DNA from: JAHIVN01 sp018816645
Lineage (GTDB): Bacteria > Patescibacteriota > Dojkabacteria > JAHIVN01
Direction of reading: 5' to 3'
Assembly (NCBI GenBank): GCA_043816305.1
Contig: JBDRHZ010000043.1
Span: 44,524 to 108,523, forward strand
Length of the DNA: 64,000 nucleotides
Below the pieces are notes generated by a model. That model saw nothing but the letters and a program-made list of their open reading frames with translations. It was not told the origin of the DNA and did not search any database. Of the stretch, positions 58,964 through 64,000 are shown piece by piece. Position 1 is the first letter of the stretch, and every line of letters begins with the position of its first letter. The translations under genes and the position numbers were made by a program.

Positions 58964-59929
58964 ATGTCAGAAGTACCATTTGATCCACAAGATAGAAGGA
59001 GAAAGCGAGATACAGTTCCGCTACCACGCGCAGATATACACCCTGTGGCTGTTGAGCATGGGGCTTCCTTATCAGAAGCAAGAGCTTTTAAGGCTCAAGA
59101 GCCACCTGTTCGAGCTGTATTAGGTGATCGTCCAGTATCTGAAGGCGCACCAGTTGATAATGGAGTACCGTCACCTGTCAGGCTTCCCGAATATATGCGG
59201 GTAAATACTTTTTTTGTTAGAGATCCAAGTGGAGGAGTCCTTGAAGTTTCAGATCCACGAGAATTTACTCAGGAGATGCGGCAGGCTTTGAATTCAACCA
59301 AATTCACGTTTCACTGCAATAGAGACTATTCTGTCAACCATATTGAGTCTGACAAGGCTAGATTCTTTGCTCTGTTTGTTGCAGGTGGAGCAAGGAAGGA
59401 CGTGATACTTTTTGTCGACAGATTGCAGAAAATGGGATGGGTTATGTATCGAGGTGCTTCAGATAGCCCTTTTGTGATAGATCGAGATATGAAGGTCAGG
59501 GTAGACTATAGATATGAAACGGCGGATCCCCTTCTGGATCAGGAACTTGTTGGTGCCCACAGATACTTGCCTGAATTTAGGGGGTCGGATATAGGCATTT
59601 TACCTACTGATCTAACTGAAGATAATTATTTTGCAAGAATTGCCGATGGGCTTTTCTCGTTCCCATATAGGTTAATTGGCTGGGCTGTTTATTCATTTAA
59701 AGCTGGATCCTTGGATTTCCTCGATCCTGCTGAGGCGCATGCAGGCAATATGGGATTTTGTATATGGGATAAACGACCTTACAAAGACTTTATTTCTTCT
59801 TTTCCTATCATAAGATTTAAGTGGTATAGAGTAGGGAATGGTTTACAGAAAGTGCTGCCTTTTAAGAGAATTCTTCTCCCAGGAATTTGTTGGGTTACGT
59901 TTGAGGATATAGAGAAAAGTGCGAGATAG
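58964..59929 (+). CDS. Hypothetical protein (321 aa)
   Basis: Not recognised. The first 75 residues are Pro/Arg/Asp-rich and low-complexity (DPQDRRRKRDTVPLPRADIH), probably disordered; a folded region follows with aromatic strands (MRVNTFFVRDPSGGVLEV, LPFKRILLPGICWVTFED) and a Trp/Cys-rich core (FCIWDKRPYKDF). There is no membrane segment. It follows the 57529 orphan by 55 bases in the same direction and could belong to the same unit. Confidence 0.6.
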   Translation: MSEVPFDPQDRRRKRDTVPLPRADIHPVAVEHGASLSEARAFKAQEPPVRAVLGDRPVSEGAPVDNGVPSPVRLPEYMRVNTFFVRDPSGGVLEVSDPREFTQEMRQALNSTKFTFHCNRDYSVNHIESDKARFFALFVAGGARKDVILFVDRLQKMGWVMYRGASDSPFVIDRDMKVRVDYRYETADPLLDQELVGAHRYLPEFRGSDIGILPTDLTEDNYFARIADGLFSFPYRLIGWAVYSFKAGSLDFLDPAEAHAGNMGFCIWDKRPYKDFISSFPIIRFKWYRVGNGLQKVLPFKRILLPGICWVTFEDIEKSAR

Positions 59930-59935
59930 GGTATT

Positions 59936-60550
59936 TTACACTCTCTCTGCTATGTGCCGTAATCCCTCGAGCGTTCTCCAGACAGTATCTTGTTCTCTGC
60001 CGTAAAGATTCGCAGCTATAGTTGATATTCTTCTCTGATTTAATCCGGGCAATTGTTGCCTAACCTGGTCAACCGCAGAGAGAAACTGATAAATTGTTGA
60101 ATGCCGATGGAGTATTGCCTGTGTTATTGAACCTGTAACATTGGGATTTTCTGAACTGATGAGGAGATTTAACAGAGGTAAATTCTTTGTTATTTCAACT
60201 ATCTTTGAAGTACTCCCGATTGATCGATAATAGGGATTTCCGTCTTGTAATTGATCCGGCCTTGCAACTAACTTCAATATCATATGCGCTGCTGCTGTAT
60301 AAGCACTTTCATCTTGCAGGACTTTGATCGCTGCACGGATTACTTCTGTGGAGAGAGCATCTGCTGAGAAAACTGGAGCTAACATACCTACACTAATAGT
60401 ATTTACTCCATCTTCGAGTCGTGCTAAACAGCTCATTAGAGCTCTTTCCTGGGGAGATAGGTTTTCAGGGTTAAGCCTATTTGAAGCCCTTTTTTCACGA
60501 TCTACAACTCTTCCTTTTCTTGCAAGGACTTCCCAGAGTTCTTCAGTCAT
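59936..60550 (-). CDS. Hypothetical helical protein (204 aa)
   Basis: Not recognised. All-helical, with segments such as LSPQERALMSCLARLEDG, VIRAAIKVLQDESAYTAAAH and ILHRHSTIYQFLSAVDQVRQ, suggesting a helical-repeat or regulator-like fold. It ends 7 bases from the converging 58964 orphan and starts 11 bases downstream of the yhaM stop codon in the same direction, so it probably is co-transcribed with yhaM. Confidence 0.6.
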   Translation of the reverse strand: MTEELWEVLARKGRVVDREKRASNRLNPENLSPQERALMSCLARLEDGVNTISVGMLAPVFSADALSTEVIRAAIKVLQDESAYTAAAHMILKLVARPDQLQDGNPYYRSIGSTSKIVEITKNLPLLNLLISSENPNVTGSITQAILHRHSTIYQFLSAVDQVRQQLPGLNQRRISTIAANLYGREQDTVWRTLEGLRHIAERV

Positions 60551-60560
60551 AGCCAGTTCT

Positions 60561-61502
60561 CTAATCCAAATAAACTTGTGTTCCTATCCACTTCTGCCAC
60601 TCGGAGAAACCCGGATCGCGGCCTTCGCCAAGCTTGATAGCTTTCTGAAATTGCCGGATCTGGCTTGATGCATGGTCAACAAAGTGAACTATAGCAGCTT
60701 CGATAGTAGCCGGTTTGATAGGGGAGCCATTCTCGAGCTCGCCCTGGTGGGAAATAATGATATGTTCAAGCTTCATCCACAATTCGTCAGGAAATTCTTT
60801 CGGCAGATGATCTCGAGTAAGATCTATACCCAATACCAGGTGTCCGATTAAACGCCCTTTTGTTGTCCGGATAATAGCCGTCTTTTTCAATGCTAGTTCT
60901 TCAAGTTTCCCTATGTCATGGAGGATGATTCCTGCCACAACTAGATCCTTGTCTGCTTCCGGGTAGCTTTTCAGAAGAGGCTCTGACATATCAAGCATTT
61001 CAAGGGTGTGTTCAAGCAGCCCGCCGACGAAATCATGATGTACTTTTTCTGCAGCCGGTGCTCTTTTATATTTCTTTACAAATACTTCGTCTCCAAAAAT
61101 ATCTTTAAGCAGATTCTTGAGGTCCTTACTTTTAACATCATTTATGACAGCAAGAAGCTGTGAGTACATTTTTTCGAGGTCTTTGTCAGTCGATTGAACT
61201 AAGTCTGAAATGTCATAGTCCTCCGTTTTATCAAGTTTCTTAAGGATCATTTGAAGTTGATCGTTATATGACTGAATTTGAGCGTCTACTTTTACAACAT
61301 CTCCTGATTCGAGATTTTTTATATGACAATTGGGGAAATCATCCTGCCAGATTTTTGCTGAAACTTCTCCTGTTCGATCTTGAAGTACCAATCGATAGTA
61401 GGGGTTTTGTGCACGGGTTTTGTGCATTTGAACTTCTTCGACAGAGAAAACTTCATCGGTGATAAAGTCTCCGTCTTTCAAGTCTTTTACGAATATTTTC
61501 AT
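60561..61502 (-). CDS. yhaM: 3'-5' exoribonuclease YhaM-like (OB fold + HD domain)
   Basis: 313 residues, the usual length of YhaM/CBF1. N-terminal OB-fold nucleic-acid-binding domain (residues 1-95; YYRLVLQDRTGEVSAKIWQDD) and a C-terminal HD domain with HDFVGGLLEHTLEMLDM, ILHDIGKLEELAL and IISHQGELENGSPIKPATIEA. HD residues for metal binding are intact. It should trim RNA or DNA 3' ends. The gene heads a two-gene minus-strand unit with the 59936 orphan. Confidence 0.93.
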   Translation of the reverse strand: MKIFVKDLKDGDFITDEVFSVEEVQMHKTRAQNPYYRLVLQDRTGEVSAKIWQDDFPNCHIKNLESGDVVKVDAQIQSYNDQLQMILKKLDKTEDYDISDLVQSTDKDLEKMYSQLLAVINDVKSKDLKNLLKDIFGDEVFVKKYKRAPAAEKVHHDFVGGLLEHTLEMLDMSEPLLKSYPEADKDLVVAGIILHDIGKLEELALKKTAIIRTTKGRLIGHLVLGIDLTRDHLPKEFPDELWMKLEHIIISHQGELENGSPIKPATIEAAIVHFVDHASSQIRQFQKAIKLGEGRDPGFSEWQKWIGTQVYLD

Positions 61503-61616
61503 GATAAGTAGATTAAAAGTTATTAGGTAACTAGGTAATTAAACTATTTAGCTGTTCTTTGCATTATACTAGGATCTCTCTCGTATGGGAATGGTTATGC
61601 GAGGAATATGGAATGG

Positions 61617-61695
61617 GTCGATGAGCTAGTGGGCTGATGAGCTTATTAGTTACTGAGTTCGGGCTCATTTGCTCATATGCTCACCAGCTTGCTAT
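61617..61695. repeat. Intergenic degenerate repeat, GATGAGCT/GCTCAT words
   Basis: About 80 bases of words like gatgagctagtgggctgatg and catttgctcatatgctcacc, the longest of this family in the window, preceding the 61751 gene. A further 40 bases (61505-61545) are AACTAGGTAATTA words. Confidence 0.6.
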
Positions 61696-61718
61696 AGAAA
61701 AATAGGGTGAGAGGATGG

Positions 61719-61724
61719 TATAAT
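61719..61724 (+). promoter_or_regulatory. -10 element of the 61751 gene
   Basis: A perfect TATAAT 26 bases before the ATG, at the end of the repeat-filled gap. The -35 box is not clear. Confidence 0.4.
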
Positions 61725-61750
61725 GGGATATCTTTATTTGAATTATATTT

Positions 61751-63247
61751 ATGAGCGGAGAAGGAGCACCAGAAGGAGAAAACACGGGGAGACAGAATAG
61801 AATTCATGAAGCCTGGGGATGGCTTTGGCATGGGGAGATATCTCTATTGGATGAGGTGGTTTGGCCTGGGGAGGTTGTACTGGCCGAGGCCACTATGGAT
61901 AGACTTTGTCTGCCGTTGATAGCTGTTGCGATAGAAGAAAACCGTCTAGAACTTGCTGATACCCTATTGAAATATATAACGGAAAATGAAGCAGGAAAGT
62001 TGGAAGTTAGCAAAGTAGTAAAGGAAAGGTATGACCAATTTTACAGGTGGTTCGTAAGAGTGCAGTCAATGACCGGGCTGATAAAAGACAGTGTTTCTTA
62101 CATGTTTGGCAACAGATCTCCGCTTGGATCATTAACATTTGTTCCAAAAGTGACCAGGGTAGTAAAAACGTCAAATTCTCAATCTGATCTTGAAATCAAT
62201 ACGGATATACAGGAGGCTGTAATTCAGGCATTGCAAGAAGGGAAAAGTCATGCTATGGACAGGAGCCAAATGCAAAGCGAGATCAGCATGGTAAGTGTCC
62301 AAGTTGAAACACGAAAATACATAGATAGTCTTTATAAGTTAAAAGTTGGTATGGGTTGTTTGACGCCTTTAGGTATAGGTAGAAAACTTCGTCATTTTGG
62401 TGTTAATGTCGCTGCCATAATCGAGAGTGTTCCGGAAATAACAATATCTGAGGAAACACGAACAACGGCTTGGGGTGTACTCGTTGGTATGGTAGGATTT
62501 GCAGGTGGTGTCGTCTCTCAGGTGCCGCCAGCGATTTTCTCTGGTGTCTCAGGACTATTCGTAGAGATCCCAATGAAAGTCCGCAGAAGGTTTTTCCTTT
62601 CTCGGAGTATAGCAGAGGATGCAGTTAATGCGGCTGTTGAGAAACTTGAGGATGGAGGCACTTTAGAAACACCTCTGATGAAGGCAATTGCTTATCCTGG
62701 AAGTAGTTTGGTGAGTGAGGCATACGATCAGCTGCGAAATAAGCTGGATAGAAATGTAGTGGGTGTGCTTGCTCAGTCAGCTGCCAGAATCCTAGTGCGA
62801 AGACTTGCAGGAGGGTTAGTACAAGAGACTATTCTTGGGCAGGCGGAGGTCAATATAAAGTGGCGTCAAATAGCATATTCTTATATAGCAGTGTTGTTTC
62901 TAACTAGCAAAGTAAAAAGCTTGAGTCTGAGTGGAAAAGGGATTGATATTCTGAGTAAAAGTAAGTTAGCTGTTCAAGGAAATATTTCAATTTTAGATTA
63001 CGATCTCTTCGCTAAAATCCTTAGCGCGGTTGAGGTACAGATGAAGGAAGAAAATGTTGAGCAAATGATAAAGTTATTTCGAGAACTGGTCGAAGAAATT
63101 GAAATAGATAGAAAGGCACTTGATGATCTCAGAAAAGAGGTCAATTTGTTGCATCAGGGTCAAGTTGATGAAGTTCTACGAAATATAGTTCCTGCAATAG
63201 AAGAAGAAGTCAGAAAAAACCGGGGACTTCCTTCTTCGGGAAGTTGA
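61751..63247 (+). CDS. Hypothetical protein with central membrane segment (498 aa)
   Basis: Not recognised. N-terminal helical region; a hydrophobic Gly/Val-rich segment at about residues 242-268 (WGVLVGMVGFAGGVVSQVPP) may enter the membrane; the C-terminus (residues 425-490) is a strong coiled-coil (MKEENVEQMIKLFRELVEE). The start has no Shine-Dalgarno but a TATAAT is 26 bases upstream. It is the largest of the window's orphan genes, and its end is overlapped by a terminator-like hairpin. Function unknown. Confidence 0.65.
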   Translation: MSGEGAPEGENTGRQNRIHEAWGWLWHGEISLLDEVVWPGEVVLAEATMDRLCLPLIAVAIEENRLELADTLLKYITENEAGKLEVSKVVKERYDQFYRWFVRVQSMTGLIKDSVSYMFGNRSPLGSLTFVPKVTRVVKTSNSQSDLEINTDIQEAVIQALQEGKSHAMDRSQMQSEISMVSVQVETRKYIDSLYKLKVGMGCLTPLGIGRKLRHFGVNVAAIIESVPEITISEETRTTAWGVLVGMVGFAGGVVSQVPPAIFSGVSGLFVEIPMKVRRRFFLSRSIAEDAVNAAVEKLEDGGTLETPLMKAIAYPGSSLVSEAYDQLRNKLDRNVVGVLAQSAARILVRRLAGGLVQETILGQAEVNIKWRQIAYSYIAVLFLTSKVKSLSLSGKGIDILSKSKLAVQGNISILDYDLFAKILSAVEVQMKEENVEQMIKLFRELVEEIEIDRKALDDLRKEVNLLHQGQVDEVLRNIVPAIEEEVRKNRGLPSSGS

Positions 63248-63268
63248 ACCCCGGCCTTTTCCTTTGTC
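63219..63268 (+). terminator. Terminator-like hairpin overlapping the end of the 61751 gene
   Basis: ccgggg with cttcc pairs with ggaag and ccccgg around the stop codon (about 63219-63262), followed by ccttttccttt. The overlap with the last codons and the GC-rich stem fit an intrinsic terminator with a moderate T tract. Confidence 0.6.
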
Positions 63269-63356
63269 AAGTTCGTTCAGTTCAATGATAACTTTTAGTA
63301 AATACTTTTTTCAGTTATAATAGATTTGTAGATTTTATTATTTAAATTTGATTCTC

Positions 63357-63662
63357 ATGCCAGAACAAAAACTCAAAATAAACGTTGCGCCTGACCGGAT
63401 CGAAGCAAAGTACTCTGATTTTGCCATTATCGGCAAGAATGCCCTCGGATTTAACCTTGATTTCGGACAAAGGATGCCGGGAGGCCAGCAGGTGAATATC
63501 ATCTCCCGCATTGCCATGAGCCCACAGCATGCGAAACTATTTCTCAATGTTTTAAAACAGAACGTTGAAAAGTTTGAGGCTGAATATGGGGAGATCAGAA
63601 CTCCAAAAACACCAACCCAAACTCCAAAGGAAGGCGGGATGATACATTTTACGAATAAGTAG
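63357..63662 (+). CDS. DUF3467 family protein
   Basis: 101 residues beginning MPEQKLKINVAPDRIEAKYS, the usual start of DUF3467, with FAIIGKNALGFNLDFGQR, then ISRIAMSPQHAKLFLNVLKQN, closing in a Pro/Thr-rich tail. The family is widely distributed and uncharacterised, often near chaperone-like or ribosome genes. ATG 63357 is the natural start; TTG 63348 is three codons upstream. It stands alone before a repeat-filled stretch. Confidence 0.85.
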   Translation: MPEQKLKINVAPDRIEAKYSDFAIIGKNALGFNLDFGQRMPGGQQVNIISRIAMSPQHAKLFLNVLKQNVEKFEAEYGEIRTPKTPTQTPKEGGMIHFTNK

Positions 63663-63834
63663 CGGACAGCTAAACAGCGAATAGTGAAACAGCAAAGCAG
63701 CTAAGCAGTGAAACAATAAGGTAGGGTAGTGATGTGCCCATCTAATTATCCAACTATCTAACGATCCAGCCCTCTAACAAATAAAGTGCCCATTTCAAAA
63801 GGAATTCCAATGATCAAAGACCACCAACTAACAA
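63663..63834. repeat. Intergenic repeats after the DUF3467 gene
   Basis: Words such as aacagcgaatagtgaaacag and agcagctaagcagtgaaac, then aactatctaac-type words. No gene was recognised in the 172 bases. Confidence 0.55.
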
Positions 63835-63999
63835 CTAATAACTAACAACCGATCGTTCTCTGACCTCATCGGGTAGATAATGCCCAGGAGAGAAAATAGG
63901 GTTTGACTCGGCTGAAGTGATTGTATCATAAAATAAAATAGGAAACTTGTAGAAACATTTCTTCATCTGGTACCCATACTCACAAGCAATCTTTTCTGG
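63835..63999 (-). CDS. Possible 3' end of a gene running off the right edge
   Basis: On the minus strand a frame is open from the window end to TAG at 63835-63837: 54 residues, including FSPGHYLPDEVRERS. It has no start inside the window. Its last five codons are formed by the AACTAATAACTA repeat, which could mean that a gene end was extended by repeat DNA. A frame of this length can occur by chance, so confidence is limited. Confidence 0.3.
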   Translation of the reverse strand, partial: PEKIACEYGYQMKKCFYKFPILFYDTITSAESNPIFSPGHYLPDEVRERSVVSY

Positions 64000-64000
64000 T

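Noticed and set aside
1..64000. tRNA or rRNA genes
   Set aside because: No cloverleaf-like sequence with conserved GTTCRA and acceptor pairing was recognised by eye; a covariance search would be needed to exclude them.

Overview
The window looks like a stretch of chromosome from an uncultivated bacterium of the Candidate Phyla Radiation (Patescibacteria), most like a Microgenomates- or Dojkabacteria-type lineage. This placement is an inference from gene content and was not tested phylogenetically. It rests on AT-rich DNA read with the standard code, many singleton hypothetical proteins between housekeeping genes, secreted proteins with one N-terminal anchor helix, several genes whose promoter abuts the start codon with no Shine-Dalgarno, a lone 2-oxoacid:ferredoxin oxidoreductase with an ADP-forming acyl-CoA synthetase, and a complete AmmeMemoRadiSam triad. 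No tRNA, rRNA, CRISPR array, insertion sequence or prophage was recognised.

Layout. 0-5.4 kb: truncated UvrD/PcrA helicase, a small membrane protein, an orphan, and two tandem FemAB-type transferases. 5.5-7.5 kb: two adjacent regulators that fuse a DNA-binding domain to a degenerate nucleotide-enzyme domain (XRE + pseudo-deoxynucleoside kinase; MerR-like HTH + pseudo-NUDIX), then a 50-residue zinc ribbon. 7.5-13.6 kb: a P-loop orphan coupled to a truncated ATPase/winged-helix protein, a frameshifted HIT protein, two histidine phosphatases flanking a TrmB regulator, and a methyltransferase. 13.6-17.4 kb: dnaA and dnaN with DnaA-box clusters (probable oriC), bordered by a structured element with a second copy at 48 kb. 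17.4-27.3 kb: aldehyde dehydrogenase with TrmB regulator, alpha/beta hydrolase, and a cell-envelope block (membrane-anchored Mur ligase broken at an A9 run, DegT-type aminotransferase, third FemAB, S51-like peptidase, second Mur ligase). 27.4-36 kb: two secreted GH51-like glycosidases with dockerin-like tails, trmD, NUDIX, CYTH and the ADP-forming acyl-CoA synthetase. 36-45 kb: orphans, M16 peptidase, a SUKH immunity-like group, korAB. 45-54 kb: prmC, a Mth938-like protein, HAD, the AMMECR1/MEMO/radical-SAM triad, an alkyltransferase-like protein, adk and rhomboid. 54-64 kb: a UvrD helicase fused to a PD-(D/E)XK nuclease, several large orphans, yhaM, a DUF3467 protein, and the possible 3' end of a further gene.

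How it fits together. Peptidoglycan assembly (two Mur ligases, three FemAB proteins), replication initiation and repair (dnaA, dnaN, two UvrD helicases, alkyltransferase-like protein) and fermentative energy conservation (KorAB making acyl-CoA and reduced ferredoxin, the ADP-forming synthetase recovering ATP, Adk balancing adenylates) form the recognisable core.

The most unusual items are the paired pseudoenzyme transcription factors, the two-copy covarying RNA-like element, the A9 slippage site that would restore a full-length membrane Mur ligase, a 94-bp identical segment in two otherwise divergent glycosidase genes, and families of degenerate short words that fill intergenic DNA and also appear in frame inside conserved proteins such as TrmD, UvrD and the MEMO protein.
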